From assembly GCF_000611675.1 (NCBI RefSeq), contig NZ_JATV01000004.1, positions 186,001 through 250,000 of the forward strand: 64,000 nt of DNA, read 5' to 3'. The first letter of the stretch is position 1. Every line of letters begins with the position of its first letter. The DNA comes from Flavobacterium succinicans LMG 10402 (lineage in GTDB: Bacteria; Bacteroidota; Bacteroidia; Flavobacteriales; Flavobacteriaceae). A program made the translations under genes and the position numbers. The notes under the pieces were generated by a model. That model did no database searches. It saw only the letters and a list, made by a program, of their open reading frames with translations, and was not told where the DNA came from. Positions 25,843 through 34,781 of the stretch are shown here, one piece after another.

Positions 25843-27030
25843 TTATTCTAAAATAGCGGCGATACCCGGTAAAGTTCTTCCTTCTAGCATTTCAAGCATG
25901 GCGCCACCTCCTGTAGAAACGTAGCTCATTTTTTCTTCGAAACCAAATTGTTTCACTGCTGCAACTGAATCTCCACCACCTACTAAAGAAAAAGCGCCAT
26001 TAGCAGTAGCTTCTGCGATATAATCTCCTAATGCAATAGTTCCTGCTGCAAAAGTTGGCATTTCGAAAACTCCTAGTGGTCCATTCCAAAGAATCGTTTT
26101 TGAGGCTAAAATAACTTCTTTGAAGTTGGCTAATGATTTTGGACCTGCATCCAAACCTTGCCATCCTTCAGGAATTGCTTTTACATCCACGATTTGAGTG
26201 TTGGCTGTATTTGAAAAATCATCTGCAGCAACCACGTCAACAGGAATGTGGATTTGCACTCCTTTTTCTTTCGCTAAACGCAAAATTTCAAGTGCTAGTT
26301 CTTGTTTGTCATCTTCACAAATTGAATTTCCAACAGAACCACCTAAGGCTTTTACAAAAGTAAAGGTCATACCTCCACCAATGATCATGTGGTCCACTTT
26401 ATCCAAAATATTTTCAATAACTGTAATTTTAGAAGATACTTTAGAACCACCTAAAACAGCAGTAACTGGTTTTTCGCTATTTTTCAATACTTTGTTTAAG
26501 CTTTCAATTTCTTTAGCCAATAACGTTCCAAAACATTTACTAGTTGCAAAAAATTGTGCAATGATGGTCGTAGAGGCATGTGCTCTATGAGCTGTTCCAA
26601 AAGCATCGTTTACATAGATATCTCCTAATGCGGCTAATTGTCTAGCAAAGTCAACATCACCAGCTTCTTCTTCTTTGTAAAAACGTAAGTTTTCTAACAA
26701 TAGTACTTGTCCTGGTTGTAGGTTGGCTGCCGCTGTTGTTGCTGGTTCACCAATACAATCTGAAGCAAATTGAACAGGTACTCCAAAAACTTCAGAAACT
26801 TTTGCTACAATATGACGTAACGAATATTTGTCTTCCGCTCCTTTTGGTCTTCCTAAGTGTGACATTAATATTACGCTTCCACCATCGGCTAAAATTTTGT
26901 CAATTGTAGGTTTGGCAGCTTCGATACGGTTAGCGTCTGTTACATTGAAATTTTCATCCAATGGCACATTAAAATCTACACGGATAATCGCTTTTTTATC
27001 TTTGAAATTGAAATCGTTTAATGTTCTCAT
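25843..27030 (-). CDS. pgk: Phosphoglycerate kinase
   Basis: Pgk transfers phosphate between 1,3-bisphosphoglycerate and ADP in glycolysis. The substrate signature [18 protein letters not shown] is near the N-terminus. [39 protein letters not shown] and the C-terminal [13 protein letters not shown] nucleotide segment are all in place. The length (395 residues) is normal. The gene is monocistronic, bounded by its own -7 element and a terminator. Confidence 0.98.
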   Translation of the reverse strand: MRTLNDFNFKDKKAIIRVDFNVPLDENFNVTDANRIEAAKPTIDKILADGGSVILMSHLGRPKGAEDKYSLRHIVAKVSEVFGVPVQFASDCIGEPATTAAANLQPGQVLLLENLRFYKEEEAGDVDFARQLAALGDIYVNDAFGTAHRAHASTTIIAQFFATSKCFGTLLAKEIESLNKVLKNSEKPVTAVLGGSKVSSKITVIENILDKVDHMIIGGGMTFTFVKALGGSVGNSICEDDKQELALEILRLAKEKGVQIHIPVDVVAADDFSNTANTQIVDVKAIPEGWQGLDAGPKSLANFKEVILASKTILWNGPLGVFEMPTFAAGTIALGDYIAEATANGAFSLVGGGDSVAAVKQFGFEEKMSYVSTGGGAMLEMLEGRTLPGIAAILE

Positions 27031-27069
27031 TATATAAAGTATTTAATTGTAAATTATAATCTTATCTCA

Positions 27070-27077
27070 CAAAGATA
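27070..27077 (-). promoter_or_regulatory. Candidate -7 element of pgk
   Basis: TATCTTTG on the minus strand fits TAnnTTTG and lies 39 bases before the pgk start codon. I see no TTG at the usual -33 distance. Confidence 0.5.
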
Positions 27078-27233
27078 AACTATTTTGTCTTTCGGCTTTC
27101 TAGCTTAATCTATTAAAATATACTTAATTAATAACGAAAACGATGTAATTTTTTAATAAAATCAAATTTTTGACTTAAAAAAAATAGTATCGCATTATTT
27201 CGTTTTTTTTGAGTTTGAAAGATGATTCAAGTG

Positions 27234-27278
27234 CCATAAAAAAATCCAAAGCATGAGACGATTCTTTGCTTTGGATTT
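27234..27278 (-). terminator. Intrinsic terminator downstream of scoB
   Basis: Perfect 11-base arms AAATCCAAAGC (27242-27252) and GCTTTGGATTT (27268-27278). On the minus strand the hairpin is followed by a T-run. It lies 31 bases past the scoB stop. The rest of the 278-base gap up to pgk is AT-rich with no other feature except the pgk promoter. Confidence 0.78.
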
Positions 27279-27308
27279 GATGATTTATTATTGAAAAAAG
27301 TGCTGTGA

Positions 27309-27965
27309 TTACGCGATATTCATTTCTGGGATATCGCCTTCTATAATTAAGGAGGCTTCCGTTGCTTTGATTATTTCTTCGATGCTCACTCCTGGCGCTC
27401 GTTCTAATAATTTAAAACCTTTAGGTGTGATTTCCATAACGGCCAACTCGGTCACTACTTTTTTTACACAACCTACGCCGGTTAGTGGTAAGGTACATTT
27501 TTTGAGAATTTTGCTTTCGCCTGCTTTGTTTACGTGCATCATGGCCACAATAATGTTTTCCGCAGAGGCGACTAAATCCATGGCGCCGCCCATTCCTTTG
27601 ACCATTTTTCCTGGAATTTTCCAGTTGGCAATATCGCCGTTTTCGGCAACTTCCATAGCTCCCAAAATGGTTAAATCAACATGTTGCCCTCTAATCATTC
27701 CGAAACTTGTGGCCGAATCAAAGAAACTAGCGCCTGGTAAGGTGGTAATGGTTTGTTTTCCGGCATTAATTAAATCGGCATCTTCTTCGCCTTCAAACGG
27801 GAAAGGTCCCATGCCTAACACCCCGTTTTCGCTTTGAAATTCTACCGAAATATCTTCTCTTACATAATTGGCTACCAAGGTTGGAATCCCGATGCCAAGG
27901 TTTACAAAGTAACCGTTTTGTACTTCTTTTGCAATGCGTTTTGCTATATCTTCTTTTGTTAGCAT
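27309..27965 (-). CDS. scoB: 3-oxoacid CoA-transferase, subunit B
   Basis: Subunit B carries the catalytic glutamate that forms the glutamyl-CoA thioester: E46 in QSENGVLGMGPFP. The N-terminal GYFVNLGIGIPTLVANY and C-terminal segments match the SCOT/AtoA-type CoA-transferase beta family; the length is 218 residues. With subunit A it exchanges CoA between succinyl-CoA and acetoacetate or a similar 3-oxoacid. The preferred acid cannot be read from sequence. It lies 144 bases after scoA. Confidence 0.93.
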   Translation of the reverse strand: MLTKEDIAKRIAKEVQNGYFVNLGIGIPTLVANYVREDISVEFQSENGVLGMGPFPFEGEEDADLINAGKQTITTLPGASFFDSATSFGMIRGQHVDLTILGAMEVAENGDIANWKIPGKMVKGMGGAMDLVASAENIIVAMMHVNKAGESKILKKCTLPLTGVGCVKKVVTELAVMEITPKGFKLLERAPGVSIEEIIKATEASLIIEGDIPEMNIA

Positions 27966-28109
27966 AATTTTGTTTTTTGAAACATAAAAGTCATATAAGT
28001 TTAGTATTGCCTACTAAATAGTTTTGAATCAGATAAGGAATTTGGAACATTTAAGTTTTAGCTTCAGACTGAACACTAATCCCGATACTTCGGGACTGAC
28101 CACTGACCA

Positions 28110-28808
28110 CTATCTTTTCCTAACCGTTCTTTGCTCTATTCGTTTTTCATATTTTTCTCCTTGAAAAATACGTTGAACTAAAATTCCAGGAATGTGAATT
28201 TGATTCGGATCCAAAGTGCCTGCTTCGACTAATTCTTCTACTTCGGCAATGGTAATTTTTGCGGCACCACACATGCAAGGATTAAAGTTTCGAGCTGTTC
28301 CTTTGAAGATTAAATTACCTGCTGTATCGCCTTTCCAAGCCTTGACAATCGCAAAGTCTGCTTTAAAAGCTTCTTCCATGATGTGCATTTTACCATTGAA
28401 TTCGCGTACTTCTTTTCCTTCCGCTACTTCAGTTCCATAACCAGCTGGGGTGAAAAAAGCAGGAATTCCGGCTTGAGCTGCTCGGCATCGTTCGGCTAGA
28501 GTACCTTGCGGAATTAAATCAACTTCTAATTCTCCAGAAAGCATTTGGCGTTCAAATTCAGCATTTTCGCCTACATACGAAGAAATCATTTTTTTGATTT
28601 GTTTGTTTTGCAAGAGTAAGCCAAGGCCAAAATCGTCTACGCCAGCATTATTGGAGATACAAGTTAGTTGCTTGGTCTTTTTTTGGACTAAAGCAGCAAT
28701 GGCATTTTCGGGTATACCACAAAGGCCAAAGCCGCCTAACATTAAGGTCATTCCGCTCTCAATCCCCGAAAGGGCTTCTTGAACATTTGAAACGGTTTTA
28801 TTTATCAT
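28110..28808 (-). CDS. scoA: 3-oxoacid CoA-transferase, subunit A
   Basis: The 232-residue subunit has the glycine-rich CoA-binding signature [11 protein letters not shown] (25-35) and the segment [20 protein letters not shown] typical of SCOT subunit A. It pairs with scoB downstream. The 144-base gap between the two subunits is unusually long and contains dispersed-repeat text (CTGAACACTAA, CTGACCACTGACC), so a repeat seems to have entered the operon. A promoter with a perfect palindrome lies upstream. Confidence 0.93.
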   Translation of the reverse strand: MINKTVSNVQEALSGIESGMTLMLGGFGLCGIPENAIAALVQKKTKQLTCISNNAGVDDFGLGLLLQNKQIKKMISSYVGENAEFERQMLSGELEVDLIPQGTLAERCRAAQAGIPAFFTPAGYGTEVAEGKEVREFNGKMHIMEEAFKADFAIVKAWKGDTAGNLIFKGTARNFNPCMCGAAKITIAEVEELVEAGTLDPNQIHIPGILVQRIFQGEKYEKRIEQRTVRKR

Positions 28809-28820
28809 AAGTAATAGTTT

Positions 28821-28850
28821 AAAAGGTAGCTACACGCGAAATCGATTTCG
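28821..28850 (-). promoter_or_regulatory. scoA promoter region with a 14-base palindrome
   Basis: On the minus strand TACCTTTT (28828-28821) is one base off TAnnTTTG and lies 12 bases before the start codon. CGAAATCGATTTCG (28837-28850) is a perfect 14-base palindrome just upstream, where the spacer and -33 region would be, so a dimeric repressor bound there could block transcription. The regulator is unknown. Confidence 0.5.
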
Positions 28851-28910
28851 TGTTTTGATTTCGAATTAGCTTAAAATGAGTAAAAGGAAAGTAATGTTAA
28901 TTTTAAATGA

Positions 28911-28947
28911 AAACAACGATAGTCCACTTGATGAACTGTCGTTGTTT
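28911..28947 (-). terminator. Intrinsic terminator of the ricT-gldH-PBP1A operon
   Basis: Thirteen-base arms (28911-28923 and 28935-28947) pair with a single G-T wobble around an 11-base loop, and the minus-strand continuation is T-rich. It lies 9 bases after the PBP1A stop. Confidence 0.7.
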
Positions 28948-28955
28948 ATTATGGA

Positions 28956-31271
28956 TTACAGTTCAAATTCTTCTGTACTTTGTTCTACAGCGGTCGTGTC
29001 CACTACCACTTTTTTTCTTGGGGTATAACAATCTACTTTGATAGATAAGTTAGCCGGTCTTTCGAAAGGATCTTTAGATACTTGAAGGGTTGCATCTTCG
29101 TAACATTTTTTCATAAAATAACCCCATACTGGCAATGCGGTTGCAGCACCTTGTCCGTAGGTTAAGGTTTTGAAACGTGCCGAACGATCTTCGCAACCTA
29201 CCCATACACCTGTAACTAAGTTGGGTACCATTCCCATAAACCACCCGTCAGATTGGTTTTGAGAAGTTCCTGTTTTACCTGCAATTGGGTTTTTGAACAT
29301 GTATGGATAACCTGTCCAACGATGATCGCCTGAACCACCACCTTCGGTTCTTAATCGAGCACCTGATCCGCTTTCGGTTACACCTTCTAGTAATTTAATT
29401 ACGGCAAAGGCAATATCTTTATTCAACACATCATGCGATTCTGGAATAGGTTCGTAAATCACTACGCCACTTTTGTCTTCTATTTTTGTTAAAAATTGCG
29501 GTTTCACATAAACCCCTTGATTAGCAAAAGTGCTGTAGGCAGCCACCATATCTTCTACAGTAATTTCTACGGCGCCTAAGGCAATGGAAGGTTGGTTAAT
29601 GATTTCAGATTTTACGCCTAATTTATGGGTCAATTCAACTACTGCTTCTGGACCTGTTTTATCAATTAATTTTGCCGAAATGGTATTGATAGAGTAGGCC
29701 AAACCTTGTTTTAAAGTGACCATTCCACGGTATTTGTTGTCAGAGTTTCTTGGCTCCCAATCTTCAGTAACGTGGTGACGTCCTTTGTGAATCATAAAAG
29801 GAGAGTCGATGATAGAGTCGCAAGGCGACATGTTCAATTGTTCGATGGCCGTAGCATAAACAAACGGTTTAAAAGTAGAGCCTACTTGTCTCGCTCCTTG
29901 TCCTACGTGATCGTATTGAAAGTATTTATAATTGATGCCGCCCACCCAAGCTTTGATACTTCCAGTTTGTGGCTCCATAGCCATTAAACCAGATTGTAAA
30001 AAGTGTTTGTAATAACGAATAGAATCCATAGGTGTCATTACGGTATCAATTTCTCCTTTCCAAGAGAACACTTTCATTTTGGTTTTTACATTAAAAGAAG
30101 CGATTATTTCATCCTCAGATTTTTCCATGCCTTTCATGATGCTCCATCGGCTAGAGGATTTCATGGCTTGTTTTAAAATGCGTTGTGTTTCGGCTTCAGT
30201 AATATTAATAAATGGAGCGTTTTTGTTTCCTTTTTGTTGTAAAAAGAATTCCTCTTGCATATTGGCCATGTGTGCATTTACGGCTTCTTCTGCATAAGTT
30301 TGCATTCTTGAGTCGATGGTAGTATAAATTTTCAAACCATCTTTGTAGATATCATAATCTGTACCATCTGGTTTTTTGTTTTCTTCTACCCATTTTTTCA
30401 TATAATCTCTAAGGTATTCTCTAAAATAAGTAGCAATACCGTCTTTATGAGTTTCTAGTTTGAAATTGAGTTTTATCGGTAAACTTTGTAATTGCAATTT
30501 TTGTTGTTCAGTAATAATTTTGGCTTTTTCCATTTGGTGCAAAACCACATTACGACGATTTTTTACGCCTTGTGCATTACGAATAGGATTATACAATCCT
30601 GAATTTTTGAACATACCTACCAAAATAGCCGATTCTTCAATGCTTAAATCTTTAGGCGCTTTTGAAAAATAAGTTTTCGCTGCCGAGCTTACTCCAACCG
30701 AGTTGTTTCCAAAATCATAGACATTACAATACATGGCAATGATTTCGTTTTTGGTATATTGGCGCTCCAAACGAATGGCAATAATCCATTCTTTCATTTT
30801 TTGTACGATTCGGAAAGGCAAGAATTTCGATCCTTCTCCGTGGAATAATTGTTTGGCTAATTGTTGGGATAAAGTACTGGCACCACCACTGGTTCCTAGA
30901 CTCAAAATAGCTCTTAAAGTACCTCTGCCATCAATTCCGGAATGTTCGTAAAAACGTGCATCTTCAGTAGCTACCAAGGCTTGTACTAGATTTTGAGGCA
31001 AATCAGAATACTTTAATTGCGAACGATTCTTTTGGAAATATTTACCCAAAACTACTCCGTCAGATGAGATGATTTCCGTAGCTAAATTAGAGTCTGGATT
31101 TTCTAAATCTTCGAAAGAAGGCATAGATCCAAAAAGTCCCCATGAAGCAAAAAGGAAAAACAGGGCAATTATCCCCAAACCATAAAAGTAGATTTTCCAA
31201 AATTTCTTTTTATAGTAATTGATGTCTTTATCAATTCCTTTAGTCGATGTGTTGTTTTTTTTGACAGCCAT
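28956..31271 (-). CDS. Class A penicillin-binding protein 1A (transglycosylase/transpeptidase)
   Basis: The start MAVKKNNTSTKG gives 771 residues with one membrane helix at about 26-46. The glycosyltransferase (GT51) domain carries E103 in ATEDARFYEHSGID and GGASTLSQQLAKQLF. The transpeptidase domain shows the active-site tetrad in VGSTFKPFVYATAIE, the SxN motif in YSINTISAK and the KTGTS motif. The enzyme polymerises and cross-links peptidoglycan at the inner membrane. It begins 4 bases after gldH, tying wall synthesis to a gliding gene. Confidence 0.95.
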   Translation of the reverse strand: MAVKKNNTSTKGIDKDINYYKKKFWKIYFYGLGIIALFFLFASWGLFGSMPSFEDLENPDSNLATEIISSDGVVLGKYFQKNRSQLKYSDLPQNLVQALVATEDARFYEHSGIDGRGTLRAILSLGTSGGASTLSQQLAKQLFHGEGSKFLPFRIVQKMKEWIIAIRLERQYTKNEIIAMYCNVYDFGNNSVGVSSAAKTYFSKAPKDLSIEESAILVGMFKNSGLYNPIRNAQGVKNRRNVVLHQMEKAKIITEQQKLQLQSLPIKLNFKLETHKDGIATYFREYLRDYMKKWVEENKKPDGTDYDIYKDGLKIYTTIDSRMQTYAEEAVNAHMANMQEEFFLQQKGNKNAPFINITEAETQRILKQAMKSSSRWSIMKGMEKSEDEIIASFNVKTKMKVFSWKGEIDTVMTPMDSIRYYKHFLQSGLMAMEPQTGSIKAWVGGINYKYFQYDHVGQGARQVGSTFKPFVYATAIEQLNMSPCDSIIDSPFMIHKGRHHVTEDWEPRNSDNKYRGMVTLKQGLAYSINTISAKLIDKTGPEAVVELTHKLGVKSEIINQPSIALGAVEITVEDMVAAYSTFANQGVYVKPQFLTKIEDKSGVVIYEPIPESHDVLNKDIAFAVIKLLEGVTESGSGARLRTEGGGSGDHRWTGYPYMFKNPIAGKTGTSQNQSDGWFMGMVPNLVTGVWVGCEDRSARFKTLTYGQGAATALPVWGYFMKKCYEDATLQVSKDPFERPANLSIKVDCYTPRKKVVVDTTAVEQSTEEFEL

Positions 31272-31275
31272 AATG

Positions 31276-31755
31276 TTATTCTGTTTTTTCAATTCTAAAG
31301 CCCACATTGGTAATTCCATCCAAAACAGGAACCCCAGGGACTTTACCGTTTTCTCTTACTGCTTGTTTAATGTAAACTTTGAATTGTCCGTTAAACTTAA
31401 TTTTTTCTTTATAAAAGAGCTTGCTTTCCTTTAAATCTGAGAAACCATCGCCTAGCAAGGTACCATCTGGATTGGCCATTTGGTATTCTAAAGTATCTAC
31501 TTTGGTAAAGCCATTTTTCTTTTCGATGGCCACAATCAAGAAGATGTTATTGAATTTGTAATCGTCATTGGCTCTCAAATTCACAAACAAATTGTATTGT
31601 TGCGTGGAGTCCAATACAGGCAAATCGAAGGAAACAATACTGTCTTTGTTCCAGCCTTCGCCGACTGATTGGTATTCATCAAAAACTCTTTTCTTGTCAC
31701 AGGCCAAAAAAAGCATAACAATTGAAAATAAAAGGCAACTATTTCTTATCCCCAT
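31276..31755 (-). CDS. gldH: Gliding motility lipoprotein GldH
   Basis: The 159-residue protein has a lipoprotein signal ending FLAC with lipobox Cys19, followed by DKKRVFDEYQSVGEGWNKD and DSTQQYNLFVNLRANDDYKF, which match GldH. In Flavobacterium johnsoniae, GldH is one of the lipoproteins needed for gliding and for the type IX secretion machinery. It overlaps ricT by 17 bases and ends 4 bases before PBP1A, so all three are translated from one message. Confidence 0.9.
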   Translation of the reverse strand: MGIRNSCLLFSIVMLFLACDKKRVFDEYQSVGEGWNKDSIVSFDLPVLDSTQQYNLFVNLRANDDYKFNNIFLIVAIEKKNGFTKVDTLEYQMANPDGTLLGDGFSDLKESKLFYKEKIKFNGQFKVYIKQAVRENGKVPGVPVLDGITNVGFRIEKTE

Positions 31756-33091
31756 TTTTTGTAATGATTATAGGTTTTCTTGGTTCATTAGGTTGATTTG
31801 TATTTGGCTTTTTCTCAGAATTATTTCCTCTGTTTCTGTTGTTTTGGGGGCGTTTTTTGTTGCCCGTTGACCCAGTTGGTTTATTGGTATTGCCTGCTGG
31901 AACTGGATTTTTTGCTGGAGCTTTTGGCGCATTCACCGAAGTGTTAGGGGTTATGGCAGCTCCTGCTTTACGTTTTTTAGCGGGACGTTTTTTGGCTTTG
32001 GGTTGGTCAAAACGAGTCAAACTTTCTTGGCCCATAGCGTTGTTAAAGTTTTTCTCTGGTTCGGCTACCACTTCTAAGGCATAGTCTTCTAACGATGAAA
32101 CTTTGTTTTTTAGTTTGTTTTCGGCAATGATTTCTTGAACCTGTTCAATTTTTAGCACATGCCAATTGGCGAAATTATTCGTGTAAGCAAACCACATTAA
32201 GCCTTTGAAAATATCTTGTTTTTGACAGATAGCATCTCCTTTTTCGGTCACTAATTTGGTGTCGAAATTTGGAAAATGTTTCAAAGCATCCATGTAGGTG
32301 TCTAGTTCATAATTCAAACAACATTTCAATTTTCCACATTGTCCTGCTAGTTTTTGTGGATTCAAAGACAATTGTTGGTAACGAGCAGCTGAAGTGTTTA
32401 CACTTCTAAAATCGGTCAACCAAGTCGAGCAACATAGCTCTCTTCCGCAAGAACCTATTCCTCCTAAACGAGCAGCTTCTTGACGGAAACCTACTTGTTT
32501 CATCTCGACTCTGGTGCTAAATTCTTTGGCAAAATCCTTTATTAATAAACGGAAATCGACACGATCGTTGGCGGTGTAGTAAAAAGTAGCTTTGGAACCA
32601 TCACCTTGAAATTCGATATCCGAAATTTTCATTTCTAATTTGTGCTGAATAGCTAATTCACGTGCACGAACTTTCATAGGTTCTTCTTTATCTCTAGCAG
32701 CAGACCAAATATCGATGTCTTTTTGAGAGGCTTTTCTATAGATTTTTGGAATTTCTCCACTGTTATGGTTGACTCCTTTTTTCTTCATTTGAATTTTTAC
32801 CAACTCACCAGTTAGCGTCACAATTCCGATATCGTGACCAGGTGAAGCTACCGTTGCCACGATGTCTCCCATACTTAAGGTTAGTTTTTCGGTATTGCGG
32901 TAAAATTCTTTTCTTCCGTTTTTGAAACGTACTTCGACACAGTCAAAAGGCGCTTCGCCATTGGGTAAACTCATGTTCGAAAGCCAATCAAAAACGGTTA
33001 ATTTGTTGCAGCTATCGGTGCCGCAAGTCCCATTATTTTTACACCCCTTTGGTGCGCCACCATCGGAAGTTGAACAACTTGTACAAGCCAT
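31739..33091 (-). CDS. ricT: RicT/PSP1-domain protein with N-terminal cysteine cluster
   Basis: Starting at MACTSCSTSDGG the 450-residue protein has N-terminal cysteines C3, C6, C17, C23 and C28. It has a PSP1 core including GIGSCGRELCCSTWLTDF and CGKLKCCLNYELD. A low-complexity Lys/Pro/Asn-rich tail covers about residues 370-450. In Bacillus, RicT (YaaT) works with RicA and RicF in an Fe-S-containing complex that influences RNase Y-dependent mRNA maturation; a Bacteroidetes role is not established. It heads the operon with gldH and PBP1A. Confidence 0.85.
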   Translation of the reverse strand: MACTSCSTSDGGAPKGCKNNGTCGTDSCNKLTVFDWLSNMSLPNGEAPFDCVEVRFKNGRKEFYRNTEKLTLSMGDIVATVASPGHDIGIVTLTGELVKIQMKKKGVNHNSGEIPKIYRKASQKDIDIWSAARDKEEPMKVRARELAIQHKLEMKISDIEFQGDGSKATFYYTANDRVDFRLLIKDFAKEFSTRVEMKQVGFRQEAARLGGIGSCGRELCCSTWLTDFRSVNTSAARYQQLSLNPQKLAGQCGKLKCCLNYELDTYMDALKHFPNFDTKLVTEKGDAICQKQDIFKGLMWFAYTNNFANWHVLKIEQVQEIIAENKLKNKVSSLEDYALEVVAEPEKNFNNAMGQESLTRFDQPKAKKRPAKKRKAGAAITPNTSVNAPKAPAKNPVPAGNTNKPTGSTGNKKRPQNNRNRGNNSEKKPNTNQPNEPRKPIIITKNGDKK

Positions 33092-33148
33092 AATTATATT
33101 GTGATGTTGCCAAAAAAGCAACTTGAGTTCATACTGAAATTTAATCCG

Positions 33149-33180
33149 TAAAGATAGTATATTTTAATTGTATGTTACAA
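33149..33180 (-). promoter_or_regulatory. Promoter of the ricT-gldH-PBP1A operon
   Basis: On the minus strand TTG (33180-33178), a 21-base spacer and TATCTTTA (33156-33149, one base off TAnnTTTG) match the Bacteroidetes consensus. The leader to the ricT start would be about 50 bases. Confidence 0.55.
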
Positions 33181-33276
33181 CCGTAAAAATGAAGGATACT
33201 TCTTAAAATTGTACTAAAATAATTGGGGTTAATTAGTACTCTTTTTTTTGAATGGGATCAACTAATTTAAATTGTA

Positions 33277-34407
33277 TCACTTGGCTAATAAAAAATCTTC
33301 GTAGTTGTCGGGGTTTATTATTGTTGTCGTTACATTGTTGTAATTGTCTAAAAACGTAGTAGGAATTTTATATTTCGCAGCCCTATTCCATTTGATTTCA
33401 CAAGCTAAAATTTGGTCATTTCTTTTTTCGACATAATCAATTTCTTGTTGTTGCGTGGTTCTCCAAAAATGACAATCTGCCTCTTCTTGTTGGATGTTTA
33501 AATGTTTTATTCGCTCACTTATGATATAGTTCTCCCACAAGTTTCCTATGTCGTTTCTTTGGTTTATGGCATTGAAATTCCCCGTAACTGCATTGATAAT
33601 TCCATTGTCATAGAAATATATTTTCTTCCCTTTTTTAATTTCATTTCGAACATTGTTTGAAAATGCGGGTAGTTTGAATATCACAAAAGCTTTTTCTAAT
33701 AAATCAATATATTTTTCAACGGTTTTATTATCTATTTGTATGAGCTTGCTCAATTCATTGTAATTTACTTCGCTGCCTACTTGTAGTGCTAATGCTTTTA
33801 CTATTTTCTGCAGTACGACAGGTTTTGCTATTTGCTCCAATAGAAACAAATCTTTGTATAAATAACTATTAGCGATGAGTTTGATGTGTTCTTTAGCATC
33901 AACGGGATTGTTGATAATCTCGGGGTAATTACCGTAAATAAGACGTTGTTCTATATTTCTCTTTTCTTCTAAGAGCCCATTGTGGGTAACCATTTCCGAG
34001 AAGGCAATAGGGAATAAATACATTTCATATTTTCTGCCTGTTAGGGGTTCGTTGAGTTTGTTAGCTAATTCAAAACTGGAGGATCCGGTTGCAATGACTT
34101 GTACGGTTTTGATTTGATCGACGATGATTTTGAGCACAATGCCAATGTTTGTTACTCGTTGCGCTTCGTCAATCACTAAAATTTCGTTGTCGCCAATTAT
34201 ATTTTTGAGTTTGGTTACATTAGGATTTTCGAATAAAGTAAGTACATCCGATTCGTCTCCGTTTAAGAAAAGTGTTTTTTTGTTTAGATCTGCAATTAGA
34301 TGTTGAACAAAAGTGGTCTTGCCTACTTGTCTTGGACCAAATATAAGTAAGGCTTTGCCTTTGAATAAACGGGCTTTGGCATATATGGCTTGTTCTCTTG
34401 TTACCAT
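33277..34407 (-). CDS. AAA ATPase with DUF4143 C-terminal domain
   Basis: The 376-residue protein has Walker A GPRQVGKTT near residues 23-31, Walker B ILVIDEAQR, and sensor-type segment VIATGSSSFELANKL. The C-terminal half (about 190-370) is the DUF4143 domain, with WRTTQQQEIDYVEKRNDQILACEIKWN resembling a PD-(D/E)xK-like fold. These ATPases are common, scattered and of unknown cellular role, and are often accessory genes. It is a single gene with its own promoter set in a tandem repeat, which suggests acquisition. Confidence 0.88.
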   Translation of the reverse strand: MVTREQAIYAKARLFKGKALLIFGPRQVGKTTFVQHLIADLNKKTLFLNGDESDVLTLFENPNVTKLKNIIGDNEILVIDEAQRVTNIGIVLKIIVDQIKTVQVIATGSSSFELANKLNEPLTGRKYEMYLFPIAFSEMVTHNGLLEEKRNIEQRLIYGNYPEIINNPVDAKEHIKLIANSYLYKDLFLLEQIAKPVVLQKIVKALALQVGSEVNYNELSKLIQIDNKTVEKYIDLLEKAFVIFKLPAFSNNVRNEIKKGKKIYFYDNGIINAVTGNFNAINQRNDIGNLWENYIISERIKHLNIQQEEADCHFWRTTQQQEIDYVEKRNDQILACEIKWNRAAKYKIPTTFLDNYNNVTTTIINPDNYEDFLLAK

Positions 34408-34428
34408 AAAGTATTGATTTTAAGAAGT

Positions 34429-34459
34429 CAAAGGTAGTTGTTTTAGTTTCTATTCCAAA
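34429..34459 (-). promoter_or_regulatory. Promoter of the DUF4143 ATPase gene
   Basis: TTTG (34459-34456), a 19-base spacer and TACCTTTG (34436-34429) on the minus strand match the consensus exactly. The -33 box lies in the first unit of a 32-base tandem repeat, whose other units carry the same TTTTGG word. Confidence 0.75.
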
Positions 34460-34538
34460 ATTATTATCTTTTTTTTGGATTCAATTCCAAAATTATTATG
34501 TTTTTTTTGGATTCAATTCCAAAATAATTATGTTTTTG
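34452..34538. repeat. Tandem repeat, 32-base unit, about 2.7 copies
   Basis: The word ATTCCAAAAT begins at 34452, 34484 and 34516, exactly 32 bases apart, and the intervening ATTATNTTTTTTTTGGATTC text repeats with few changes. It overlaps the -33 end of the ATPase promoter. Copy-number change could alter upstream promoter sequence. There are no spacers, so it is not a CRISPR array. Confidence 0.8.
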
Positions 34539-34583
34539 TACCATTTAAGGTATTTAAGGACATATAAGTTTGGGGTAAAATAA

Positions 34584-34613
34584 AAACCATCACAAAAAGG
34601 ATTGTGATGGTTT
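34584..34613 (-). terminator. Intrinsic terminator of the trhO-trhP-ferredoxin transcript
   Basis: Perfect ten-base arms AAACCATCAC (34584-34593) and GTGATGGTTT (34604-34613); on the minus strand the hairpin is followed by a T-rich tail. It is the first terminator reached after the ferredoxin stop at 34782 and comes after the family A repeat, the same order as at 1732-1844. Confidence 0.7.
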
Positions 34614-34662
34614 GTGTTATTTGATTTATGATTGACTACAAAGAATCGAATTGTGGTTCTTT

Positions 34663-34739
34663 AGCCCGATTGCTTTGCTAGTTCACTATCGCTCGGGTGT
34701 AAAAAAAAGATTGCAACGGATAGCGGGACCATTGTTCCT
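34663..34739 (+). repeat. Structured intergenic repeat, family A, copy 2
   Basis: It begins AGCCCGAT and ends TTGTTCCT, with CCCG (34665-34668) pairing with CGGG (34714-34717) and the shared core AAAGATTGCAACGGATAGCGGG. Compared with copy 1 at 1768-1844 it keeps the boundary words and order but has a different internal stem. It too lies in the 3' UTR of a minus-strand operon, antisense to the conserved reading direction and just before a terminator. Confidence 0.5.
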
Positions 34740-34781
34740 TAAAAAAACCTATTTTTTCTGCTCCTAAAAATCAGCTAGAAG

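Noticed and set aside
26198..26590. 130-codon plus-strand ORF
   Set aside because: It lies wholly inside pgk on the opposite strand and has no recognisable family.
27367..27837. 156-codon plus-strand ORF
   Set aside because: It lies wholly within scoB on the opposite strand. The scoB product is clearly the real protein.
34452..34538. Possible CRISPR array
   Set aside because: The units are contiguous 32-base tandem repeats without unique spacers, there are fewer than three full units, and no cas gene is in the window.
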